From: CAWAHD01 sp963781785
GTDB lineage: Bacteria; Planctomycetota; Planctomycetia; Isosphaerales; Isosphaeraceae
Reading direction: 5' to 3'
Length of the DNA: 64,000 nucleotides
Assembly (NCBI GenBank): GCA_963781785.1
Contig: CAWAHD010000002.1
Location: 3,224,001-3,288,000, forward strand
Part shown: positions 25,272-34,051 of the stretch, piece after piece
Layout: each line of letters opens with the position of its first letter
Numbering within the stretch: position 1 is the stretch's first letter
Translations under genes and position numbers: made by a program
Notes under the pieces: model-generated
What the model was told of the DNA's origin: nothing
Database searches by the model: none
The model's input: the letters and a program-made list of their open reading frames with translations, nothing else

Positions 25272-28200
25272 CGGGTTCGACGTTCGGGTCCGGGAACACG
25301 CGTGCGTTCGGTCGCGATGAATTCAGCGGGGCACGGATCGGGAAGCTCGCGCCGTCGCGGCCCGAGGGGAACCGCGCGACGATCTGGCCGTCGTCGACCG
25401 AGAGGGGAACCGCGCGAGGGTGGGTCACGAGGACCATTGGCGGGACTGCGGAACCGGGCGGTTCCGTCCGGAAAGCCACCGACCAGGGGAGGCCCGGAAT
25501 CCAGGGCCTCTTGAGGTTGTAGGAGACGGTGACCTCCGGATTCGGTCCGGGCAACGCCGTGGCCGCGGTCGGCTCCAGACCGGGAGAAATGGACCGGACG
25601 CCGTCCAGGTCGATCAGGCTGTAAACCCTGATGTGCCACGGCCCGGCGACTGCGTGGTCCGATTGGGAAGTCGCTATGGTCCCGGGCCCATTGGACAAGC
25701 TGCCTTTTTCGATCGCTTCGCCGACACTCGGGGCCGCAGGCAAGCCAATAATCCAGCAGTCCTGGCGATCGTAGTCGGCGCGGGTGACGGTCGCCTTGAT
25801 TGCGGCGGGATCGGCCGGGCCCTGTGGCGGTGAGCCCTGGCAGGCCACGATCAAGGCGCCGTCTGCTGCCGCGGCCCACCGCCACCGGAGTGTGACTCGC
25901 ATGCCGCCGGGCGTTGTGCCCAGGCCAGCACCCGAACGGGTCGCCCGGAGCTCGGAAGGGTCGGCCACGCGGGATAGAGCCACGGCGTACCCGACCGTCC
26001 ATGAATCGCCCCACGCGGTCAGCGGCGTGTAATAGCAGTGGCCCTCCTCAGGCGGTTCGACGTCAAAGGCTCGATCCGGAGAAACCGGATCGAGCGACAA
26101 GCCGTCGAGCGCCTCAGCTTCGGCGGACGTCAGGCGAGTGCCCGCAGCATGGGGCAGCGGGTGAAGCGTGCGCAGGATCTTGACCGAGCCGCGTGGCGGC
26201 TCGGTCCAGTCGATCCGGATACGACCGCTTGGCTCCTGCAAGAGCCGAGGGGCTTCCAGCGGAGAGATCGGCGGCTGCGGCCGCGCCGAGACCACAACGC
26301 CCGGCGCGGGGAAGAGCCGGCCTTCGGACATCGAGTAGATGGCGTAGATGCCGTAGTAGTAAACCTCATTCGGATCGAGGTTCCGGTCCAGTGCATGGTC
26401 AAGCGCAGCCGGGATGCGGTCGCCGTCGCGCGGGTTCTTGGGTGGTCCATCCTGCTTGCGGATGACGCGAACTTCGGTCACGCCTCGCGGCAACGACCAG
26501 CCCAGCTCGACCTCGCGATGGCGAAATTCCACCCGCACGTCCTTGACGTCGGCCAGGAAGACGACCGGGCCGAGCGAGATCGCCGAAATCGATTCGGCCC
26601 CGCCGCGCTTGCTGAGCACCGCGTAGGCGACAGTGTCGCCCGGCGTCACGTGCATGTCGTCAAACTCACTCGTGCTGACCTCGGCGATCCGGGTGCCATC
26701 GCCCGGGTGATCGAGAGCGCTGCCCCGCTTGCGGACGATGATGAAGGTGAGAGCCCCCAGCCCGTCCAGGGGCGGGGGCGTCCACGAAAGCCGGATTCGA
26801 TCACCCAAGACCAAGGCATCCAGCGCGCCTGGGGGGTCGGGCGGAGTCCGTTTCAGTCCGGCCAAGGCATCAGGAAGATCGGCGGCGATGGCCAGGCTCT
26901 GCTGGTAGAGCACCCGCGCGGCCGGAGGATCCGACCGCTCCACGTTCCGGGCACGAGCCGCCAGGGTCTCGGCCTGGCGAAGCTGCTGAGCCAGGTCGGT
27001 CCAGGCATCCAGGAGTTCCGGTGAGGTCGGGTCGACCAGCCGGCTCCAGCCCTCGACAGCCGCGCGGGCCGAGACCAGCCGTCCGCCGTCCCGCGCGGTC
27101 TGGTACGCCAGCTTGACGCGCGTGATTGCCGCTTGCCTTTGCCTGATCTTGGCGACCCCGTTCCGCGCGCCGGCGAGGGTCGGAGCAAACTCCAGGACCC
27201 GCGCCAGGTGCTCGAGCGCCAGGTCCAATTCGAAGTTGCGGAAGGCGTTCTGGGCTGCCTCGAAATGTCGAACCAAAGGCTCGGCGAACGCCTGGCGGAA
27301 GCCGCAACTGCACCGTCGCTCGTCGACCCACAGGCCCTTCTTGCAGACCGGGCAATCCCATTTGAGCGATGCCCCGCAGTGCCGGCATCGCGCCATGCTG
27401 GCTTTTCGCGCCACCGGGCTCATCTCGGTCACCCCCGTGCAATGGCGGCACCGCACGATGGTGAACCTGGCGGCGCCGTTGCTCTGGGGAGGCGCGAGGG
27501 CGCCAGCCGCGGGACCGTGTTCTGGCGAGTGCGGGGTCACGGCGCCGTGATCGCGCGCCACGTTCAGGCGGCGGCAAATCCGCCGGAGCAGGCGATCCGC
27601 CCGCTCGGAGGGGATTCCGACCGCGGCCGCTTCTTCCATCAAAGCGGATTGAGTGCCCGGGTCGAGCCGGGTCAAACCGTTGAGAACAAATTCGGCCACG
27701 TTGACAAACGACTCTTCGGTCTCCTGTGCCAGGGTCCGATCGTAGCGAGCCCGGGTTTTCGTGGAGCCCAGGTGGGATTGGGCATGCGTGATGATTTCAA
27801 GCCAGGCGGTCTTCTCGGCGGTGACCTGGGCTTTCTTCATCCACCGCTGGCGTTCGGCGTCGGCGCGGGTGGTGATATAGGTCACAGGCGCATCGCGCGA
27901 CGCCCAGGGCATCGTACAGATCGCGGCAGCCCAGGTGTTCGAGTGCCACGCGGATCTGGCGCCTGGTTGACGGGTCGAGCACATCGGCGGGCGGGTCGAT
28001 GTCCAGCTCCACCTCATGGTCGATGGGAACGGCCTCGACGAGATTGGGGATCGGCCGCAACAGGGGGAGCAGGTCGTCCTCGGTCAAGCCCAGCTTGATC
28101 GCCTCATCGCCCAGAAGCCGCCGGTCCGACGCGTTCAAGCCCCCCTTGGCCGCACGGAGGTTCACTCGACGGTGGAGCAGGTCGAGCTTGCGCTCGCGCT

Positions 28201-28435
28201 CGGCGACCTGAATCATCGATATCTCGGCGTCGTAGGCGGCGCGCGCGGCCGGATCGCTCAAGAGAGCCTTGCGCAAGGCCGGGATCTCGTCGAGATAAAG
28301 CTGGTTGGCATGGCGGGTCTTGGGGTTTCGCGTGCCCATGGACCAGGCCGGCTGCATCCGCTTGAGGGCAGCCTCGATTTCGGCCCGGTCGGCCCGCGGA
28401 TCGACCCCCAGTCTCGCGTAATAGTCGGGAACCAT
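25216..28435 (-). CDS. Large J-domain-like / zinc-ribbon / fibronectin-III protein (one frameshift)
   Basis: From ATG 28435 (MVPDYYARLGVDPRADRAEI) an N-terminal J-domain-like helix bundle without a clear HPD is followed by ~110 helical residues. A one-base shift at about 27890 joins to the frame ending at 25216, about 1072 residues in total. Beyond the shift come CxxC pairs (CRHC, CRHCG, CPVC, CSCG), a TPR-like helical segment, and several FN3-type beta repeats (DRIRLSWTPPPLDG, RIRIDWTEPPRGSVKILRT). No signal peptide. It may be a scaffold around a chaperone-like head. A later ATG at 28471 is an alternative start. Confidence 0.65.
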
Positions 28436-28724
28436 GGTTGCGTTCGTCGTCCCAAGCCAGCTCTTCGCCACGGGTCGTTACGAAACGATAATAGGTGATC
28501 GTTCCTCCTGAATTATTGTCGAGCAATCATCACCAAACGTCCAGCCGCAGCGTGGTGCCCGGATGCTGACCGGGTGCGAGTCGCGCGGCATGCCCCGAGA
28601 TCATCTGCAAGAAGAAACCGGCGGTTCATCTTTCAGGAACTGTACTTCGGGAACACCGGACGCCGCCAGCAAGCTTGCCTTGCCGAGGTTCTCGCCCAGC
28701 GGATAGATTCCGATTTAGGAGGGT

Positions 28725-28850
28725 GCAGTCACGCATACCGTATTCATCAAGTTTTCCACGCAGGACGATCGCGCGCGCGGCTTCTACGAGCTGGCGACCA
28801 AGGCCCGGATTCGTAGCTTTCCGGACGAAAACGGATGGCCACAGCGCTGA
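28725..28850 (+). pseudogene. Short conserved hypothetical, start codon lost
   Basis: A frame without a start codon reads THTVFIKFSTQDDRARGFYE LATKARIRSF and stops at 28850. A GGAGG site lies just upstream, where an ATG would be expected, so a base seems to be missing. The motif resembles the N-terminus of a small planctomycete protein family of unknown function. Only about 40 residues remain. Confidence 0.35.
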
Positions 28851-28885
28851 ACCGCCTCAACCGGCCGGCTCCGTCGGGCTGCACC

Positions 28886-29584
28886 TCACGACTCATCGTT
28901 CGCGAACAGTTCGTCAAGCCTGAGCACGAACCCGGGAAGGACAGCGCCGCCGTCGAGCGCCTGGCCCTCCGTGAGCAGGACCGATTGATCGACGGCCGTG
29001 TGGACTCGCACCGTCCGCTTCCGAAGGTCCACCAGCCAGACGAGCCGTACACCGGATTCGAAGTATTCACGGATCTTCTTGGCAATCTCGGCCTTGGTGT
29101 TGCCCTTGCTCAAGACTTCGACGACAAGGTCGGGGGCGATATGAGGGATGGGCGCCTTGGGCCGCTTGCCCTCGGGGAAGCAGCTCCAGGAGGCGAAGGC
29201 GACGTCCGGGATGCGGACCAGACCCGGGAAGAGGCGAATCGTTCCATCGGCACCCGTGACGATTCCCAGCTTCCGCGGCCGTACAAAGATGTTCAAGAAC
29301 GTGATCAGGAGGCCGGCGATTTCCGATTCCTCGTAGCCCATCGGCTTCTCCACCAGCGTTCCCTCGACCAGCTCGCACGGGCGGTTCTCATGGTCCAGAA
29401 CGCGCAGCACGTCCTTCTCGGTTGCCGTGCCTGGCGTGGGATGAAGCCGCACGCGCGCAGCCGGGATGTTTCCCAGCCGTTTCAAGAGGTCGCCGAGATT
29501 TGCCACGTCGGCCAGCGGTCCGCGCGATGAGATCGCCGCCTTCTTGGTATTCCGGGGACGTCTTGGGGCTTGTGCCGTGGCCAT
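28886..29584 (-). CDS. Uma2-family (DUF820) PD-(D/E)xK nuclease-like protein
   Basis: 232 residues from ATG 29584. The fold markers are YEESEIAGLLITFLNIFV, the acidic pair in RIPDVAFAS and PDLVVEVLSKGNTKAEIAKK, then YFESGVRLVWLVDLRKRTVR and the closing DGGAVLPGFVLRLDELF. The family is expanded in planctomycetes and cyanobacteria; the restriction-like nuclease core is intact but its target is unknown. It carries an extra N-terminal ~60 residues. It stands alone between unrelated genes. Confidence 0.82.
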   Translation of the reverse strand: MATAQAPRRPRNTKKAAISSRGPLADVANLGDLLKRLGNIPAARVRLHPTPGTATEKDVLRVLDHENRPCELVEGTLVEKPMGYEESEIAGLLITFLNIFVRPRKLGIVTGADGTIRLFPGLVRIPDVAFASWSCFPEGKRPKAPIPHIAPDLVVEVLSKGNTKAEIAKKIREYFESGVRLVWLVDLRKRTVRVHTAVDQSVLLTEGQALDGGAVLPGFVLRLDELFANDES

Positions 29585-29793
29585 CGCGAGCAACGCTCCG
29601 GTCGGTGTCGGTCATGCTGACAGGACGAGCGACATCGATTATATCGTGTCCTGGGGCGACTGTCTCGCCGACGACAGAGCGGTTCCCAGAGAACCTCTCC
29701 TGGTTGCTTCCGCGACCAGGCTGGGCTACGCTCTCGAGGGTGATTGCACACGATTCACTCGAGCTGAGTCTGACTCTGCTGGAACAAACACCA

Positions 29794-30233
29794 ATGACTC
29801 CCGCAGTGAAATTGACGGTGACCGAGAGAAACGGCCGGAAATGTGCTTCGTCGGGCTCGCAATGGGAACCTGTGGTCGGATACTCGCGCGCTGTCCGCGA
29901 AGGAGACTTCATCTTTGTCACGGGGACACTGGGTCTCGAGCCCGACGGGCGATTTGCGCCAACTTTGAAGGAACAGACCCGCCGGGCGCTCGAGATCGTC
30001 ATCGCCGCCATCGAGGCCCTGGGTGGGAAAGCCTCCGACGTGGTCCGAACCCGGATCTACGTCACCGACATCGCTCAGTGGCGTGAAGCGGCGCGGTCCA
30101 CAGCGAGTATTTCGAATCGATCCGGCCGGCGACGACCATGGTTCAGATCTCGAAACTGATCGTCCCGGAGGCGCTCGTGGAAATCGAGGCCGACGCGGTC
30201 ATCCACCATGAATCCAGCGAGCGGATCACTTGA
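29794..30233 (+). CDS. RidA-family (YjgF/YER057c) deaminase-like protein (one frameshift)
   Basis: From ATG 29794 the frame reads FIFVTGTLGLEPDGRFAPTL, then EIVIAAIEALGGKASDVVRT RIYVTDI. A one-base shift near 30095 leads to the frame AVHSEYFESIRPATTMVQIS, which ends at 30233, for about 146 residues. The RidA core and the C-terminal ALVEIEADAV are intact across the shift. RidA proteins hydrolyse reactive enamine/imine intermediates from PLP enzymes. A second RidA-like gene lies at 62106. Confidence 0.8.
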
Positions 30234-30305
30234 GATAGGAATATTGTCGATTCGCCGGTCGTCGCCAAGCGAACAGGTCGACACGATCGACCTGGATTTG
30301 CCGAC

Positions 30306-30854
30306 TCACGGCTCGCGAATGGCTTCCGGCACCGGCTGCTTGGCCAGGTAATAGACGTATGCCGCGACGGCCTTGACCTCGGGAGGATCGAGCACGCGAC
30401 TCCACCCGTCCATCCGGGTATTGGGAACACCTTGCCCGATCACAGCCAGGACCTGGTCGGGACGATCGCCGTGCTTCCACTCGTTGTCGGTGAGATTTCC
30501 CACCGGCGGGCCGATGAGTTGAGAGGCGATGGGTCCATCGCCGCGGCCGTCGTTGCCGTGACAGGCCGCGCACCGCGCCAGAAAGATGACCCGGCCCTGC
30601 GACAGGAGGGGATCCCTGGCGACTTCCGGCGGCGGTGGCGGGGCCGGTTTGCTGAGGAACCTGAAGGCCACGAACCCCCCGAAGAGCAACCCGAGCATTC
30701 CCAGGAAAATCAGCCGGGAGACTCCGACGTCAATGCCCAGAGGCGACAGATGATCTTGGCGGGATTCTTCGGTGGACAAGGGCGTTGCTCTCGATGCCTG
30801 CGTCAGATTCTCATCTAAAGGTGGAAGCTCGTGGGTTGCGGGCAAGGATGGCAT
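30306..30854 (-). CDS. Membrane-anchored c-type cytochrome
   Basis: 182 residues from ATG 30854; further upstream starts are possible. One transmembrane helix (LIFLGMLGLLFGGFVAF) is followed by a Pro-rich linker and a cytochrome c domain with haem motif CAACHGNDGRGDGP and distal Met in NTRMDGWSRVLDPPE. It would sit on the outer face of the cytoplasmic membrane and carry electrons. No oxidase genes adjoin it, so the partner is unknown. Confidence 0.82.
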   Translation of the reverse strand: MPSLPATHELPPLDENLTQASRATPLSTEESRQDHLSPLGIDVGVSRLIFLGMLGLLFGGFVAFRFLSKPAPPPPPEVARDPLLSQGRVIFLARCAACHGNDGRGDGPIASQLIGPPVGNLTDNEWKHGDRPDQVLAVIGQGVPNTRMDGWSRVLDPPEVKAVAAYVYYLAKQPVPEAIREP

Positions 30855-31041
30855 CGAGCTCCGCCGCCCGGGGAGTAATCCGCTCGGCCCGTTCGAACGC
30901 CTGCCGATCCTCCAAATCGCGGGCAAACAAGTCGAGCACCTCGCGGAGCACGTCTGCGGGGGTCAGGCCAGTGGAGCCGGATAGTCGAATCAGGGTCTCA
31001 TGGACGTCTACGGGGAGCGAATCGGTCGGAACAACTGACAT
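30811..31041 (-). CDS. Small hypothetical, antitoxin-like helix protein
   Basis: 76 residues. VDVHETLIRLSGSTGLTPAD VLREVLDLFARD looks like a ribbon-helix-helix or helical DNA-binding head, and a charged C-terminal helix follows. It overlaps the 5' end of the cytochrome gene by 44 bp in another frame. No toxin is adjacent. An orphan antitoxin is possible, but evidence is weak. Confidence 0.45.
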   Translation of the reverse strand: MSVVPTDSLPVDVHETLIRLSGSTGLTPADVLREVLDLFARDLEDRQAFERAERITPRAAELDAILARNPRASTFR

Positions 31042-31799
31042 GGCCTCATCTCCTCAGGGACGAGTTGATCTGGGCTCCAGAGGATCGGAGTTGCTAACCT
31101 CGCGATCGTCGAAACGCATCCCGCTCGATCCATTCTAGCGTGTGGTCAGTCGATACCCAATCGCCAAAGTTCACGCCATCTTGGCAATTTGGCTTCGTCT
31201 TCGGGTTTTCGGGGACAGAAGACGAGCCAGTGGCCTGTCATTTGGCAGTTGGGTTCGGTCGGCAATGTTCCGCGCAGCGCCGCGGCCTTTTCTGGGCGCT
31301 CGGCTTCGGTCGATCGACGACGACGCGGTCAGGTGATGACGAATAAACCGCCGAGTGTGGTCGCGCGGTCTACCCGATATCGGCCACTGGGGCAGTTTGA
31401 TCAGACCTGGGTGCTCAGCACCGACGGGCAGCTCGATGAGCTGAAGTCGGCCGTGCGACGCGCAGACAGAGTCGGACCTGCACCAGAGCAGCCCGACGTG
31501 GCAGCGAGGGCTTCGGCCTCGCGCTGGCGGTTCGGACCGACGCCACGCGCCGCTGCCCGTTCGCTGACCGAGCTCCTGTTCATCCTTCAGCCTTCAATTC
31601 GTTGGTCCTCGGTCCATCATCCTTTAACGTCGCTCCACCCAGCGCGCGTTTCGTGATCCCGAGGAGAACGTGGTTGCCGTCATTCAGATCCGCATCAAGA
31701 AATATCGAGTCTTCGGTGACGTTTTATCCCTCGTTGCAGGATGAGTAATAGTGTTGCCGTCTCAAACGAACTGCGCGGACTTCAGACAAAGCGAGTTCA
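31042..31799. other. Intergenic, no gene seen
   Basis: About 760 bp. Frames are short or compositionally odd and lack motifs. Near 31486-31530 is a CAGCCCGACGTGGCAGCGAG half-palindrome related to the inverted repeat at 17426. Confidence 0.5.
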
Positions 31800-32402
31800 A
31801 TGCCTCGGGAATCCTACAATCTCGCACGTGGCGCACTTCTTGTATTGGCTCTTCTTCCCACCGGCTTCTTGACCGGTTGGGTTGCCAGTCGCCACGTTGT
31901 GTTTTCGCCTGAGCAACCGGCACAACCAAGCGCCATGCCGTCACACGGAGATGCGCCGGAGACCGTGCGCCAGGGTGTTCTCCAAGCGCTATCCGGCTTT
32001 CAGGATGGGTATACGAGACGCGATCCCGCATATCTTTGTGAGTTTATGTGCCGGTTCTTTCCGGAAGCAGATGACTGTCTGATCCTGGGCACAGAGCCCG
32101 GAGAGTGGTTTCGGGGAAACAAGATCAAGAACCTTATCGACAATGATTGGAAGAACTGGGGGGATGTGCGTCTTGACGTGCATGCCGCCGAGATTTCCGG
32201 AGCCGGCGATGTCGCCTGGCTGGCCACCACAGGGAGAGTGCTTTTCAGAGACTCGCCGCAGCCGCTCCGGTTCACCGCCACTCTGGTTCGCCACGAAGGA
32301 CGCTGGATGTTCCGGCAAATCCAGTTCCAGTGGGACACTCGCAGTCCGCTCTTGAGCGAGCTCATACCGGCCGCTGTTCGCCTGCGCCTCCGCTGGCGCT
32401 GA
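31800..32402 (+). CDS. Exported SnoaL/NTF2-like protein
   Basis: 200 residues from ATG 31800. A signal-like start (LARGALLVLALLPTGFLTGW) is followed by a cone-shaped NTF2-like domain: QALSGFQDGYTRRDPAYLCE, then AWLATTGRVLFRDS and LVRHEGRWMFRQIQFQW. DUF4440/SnoaL-3 domains bind small molecules; no catalytic residue can be assigned. Secreted location inferred. Confidence 0.7.
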   Translation: MPRESYNLARGALLVLALLPTGFLTGWVASRHVVFSPEQPAQPSAMPSHGDAPETVRQGVLQALSGFQDGYTRRDPAYLCEFMCRFFPEADDCLILGTEPGEWFRGNKIKNLIDNDWKNWGDVRLDVHAAEISGAGDVAWLATTGRVLFRDSPQPLRFTATLVRHEGRWMFRQIQFQWDTRSPLLSELIPAAVRLRLRWR

Positions 32403-32534
32403 TCGTCACTGGCCAGAACGGACTGCAATCCTGTGAAGGCCCGAGCGACCCGTTGAGCCGGACCTGTGGATCGGTTAGCTTGGCCGAATTCCGCGAACAT
32501 GTGCAGCGATTGTCTCCCAGCGGAGCCGCATCTC

Positions 32535-34037
32535 ATGATCCGGTCGGTTCAGGCTGTTCTCGTTCTTGTCCTTCTGGTGCTCTCGCCCGCCGTCGTCGCG
32601 GCGGACCGGCCGAACATCGTATTGATCTACGCGGACGACCTCGGTTTCGGCGACGTGAGCTGTCACAGTGCCGGGGCGGGGCTCACGCCCAACGTCGACC
32701 GCCTGGCGCGGGACGGGCTGAACTTCCGCGATGCACACGCCGCGTCGGCGACCTGTACGCCGTCACGGTATGCGCTGCTCACGGGCGAATATCCCTGGCG
32801 CAAGCGCGGAACTCACGTCTTGCCGGGAGACGCGCGGTTGATCATCGACCCGGCGCGCATGACGCTTGCCGCCGTGCTCAAGCGTGCCGGGTATCGGACG
32901 GGCGTTGTCGGCAAGTGGCACCTGGGCCTCGGGCGCGACACGCTCGATTGGAATGGAGAGATCAAACCAGGGCCGCTCGAAGTCGGGTTCGACGACAGCT
33001 TCATCATGGCGGCGACCGGCGACCGTGTGCCGTGTGTTTATGTCAAGGACCATCGGGTCGTCGGGCTCGACCCGGCCGATCCGATCGAAGTCAGCTACGC
33101 CAAGCCCATCGCGGGCGAGCCGACGGGCAAGACCGATCCCGGGCTTTTGCGACTGCACCCCAGCCACGGCCACGACATGGCCATCGTCAACGGGATCAGC
33201 CGGATCGGCTACATGAAAGGTGGGCGCTCGGCGCTCTGGAACGATCAGACCATGGGCGAGACGTTCACCCGCGAGGCAGTCGCGTTCATCAAGCGGCACA
33301 AGGCGGAGCCGTTCTTCCTGTACTTCGCGACCCATGACATCCATGTGCCGCGCGTGCCGCACCCTCGGTTCGCCGGCAAGAGTGGAATGGGCCCGCGCGG
33401 CGACGCGATTGTCGAGTTTGACTGGTCGGTCGGCGAGGTGCTCAAGGCGCTCGACGAGAACGGGTTGGCCGAGAATACGCTGGTCGTCCTTACCAGCGAC
33501 AACGGTCCGGTCGTCGACGACGGCTACCGCGACGGCGCGGTCGAGAAACTCGGCGACCACAAACCCGCCGGCCCTTATCGCGGCGGTAAGTACAGCAAGT
33601 TCGAGGGCGGCACGCGTGTCCCCTTCATCGTGCGCTGGCCGGGTCGGGTCAAGCCCGGGACCTCGAAGGCCCTCATCAGCCAGGTCGATCTCCTCGCGAG
33701 CTTCGCGGCGCTCGTCGGTACGCCTGACCGTGTTGCCATCGCCCCCGATAGCCGCAACCACCTCCCCGCGCTTTTGGGCCAGGACCCGGTCGGCCGCGAC
33801 ACCTTGATCGAACACGCCGGTGGCCTCGCCGTTCGCCGGGGGAAGTGGAAATTGATCCCGGCTTCGGACGGTCCCAAGAAGCTCGCGCTGACAAACACCG
33901 AGCTCGGCAACGATCGGGTGGCGCAGCTTTATGATCTCGACGCCGACCCCGGTGAAACCCGGAACGTGGCCGAGAGCCAGACCGAGATCGTCGATCGACT
34001 CGGCAAGTATCTGGCTGAGGCGCAGCGGCCGCGATGA
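32535..34037 (+). CDS. Arylsulfatase-type sulfatase (exported)
   Basis: 500 residues from ATG 32535 with a signal peptide (MIRSVQAVLVLVLLVLSPAV). The sulfatase metal site RPNIVLIYADDLGFGD and the formylglycine signature CTPSRYALLTG are intact, as is GKWHLG. The Cys in CTPSR is oxidised to formylglycine by the maturation system, and the enzyme hydrolyses sulfate esters. Large sulfatase sets are a planctomycete hallmark, used on sulfated polysaccharides. Convergent with the oxygenase gene. Confidence 0.92.
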   Translation: MIRSVQAVLVLVLLVLSPAVVAADRPNIVLIYADDLGFGDVSCHSAGAGLTPNVDRLARDGLNFRDAHAASATCTPSRYALLTGEYPWRKRGTHVLPGDARLIIDPARMTLAAVLKRAGYRTGVVGKWHLGLGRDTLDWNGEIKPGPLEVGFDDSFIMAATGDRVPCVYVKDHRVVGLDPADPIEVSYAKPIAGEPTGKTDPGLLRLHPSHGHDMAIVNGISRIGYMKGGRSALWNDQTMGETFTREAVAFIKRHKAEPFFLYFATHDIHVPRVPHPRFAGKSGMGPRGDAIVEFDWSVGEVLKALDENGLAENTLVVLTSDNGPVVDDGYRDGAVEKLGDHKPAGPYRGGKYSKFEGGTRVPFIVRWPGRVKPGTSKALISQVDLLASFAALVGTPDRVAIAPDSRNHLPALLGQDPVGRDTLIEHAGGLAVRRGKWKLIPASDGPKKLALTNTELGNDRVAQLYDLDADPGETRNVAESQTEIVDRLGKYLAEAQRPR

Positions 34038-34051
34038 TTCTGGGACATACC

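Noticed and set aside
32330..33337. 335-codon plus-strand frame over the sulfatase gene
   Set aside because: Shadow frame; the sulfatase frame carries all family motifs.
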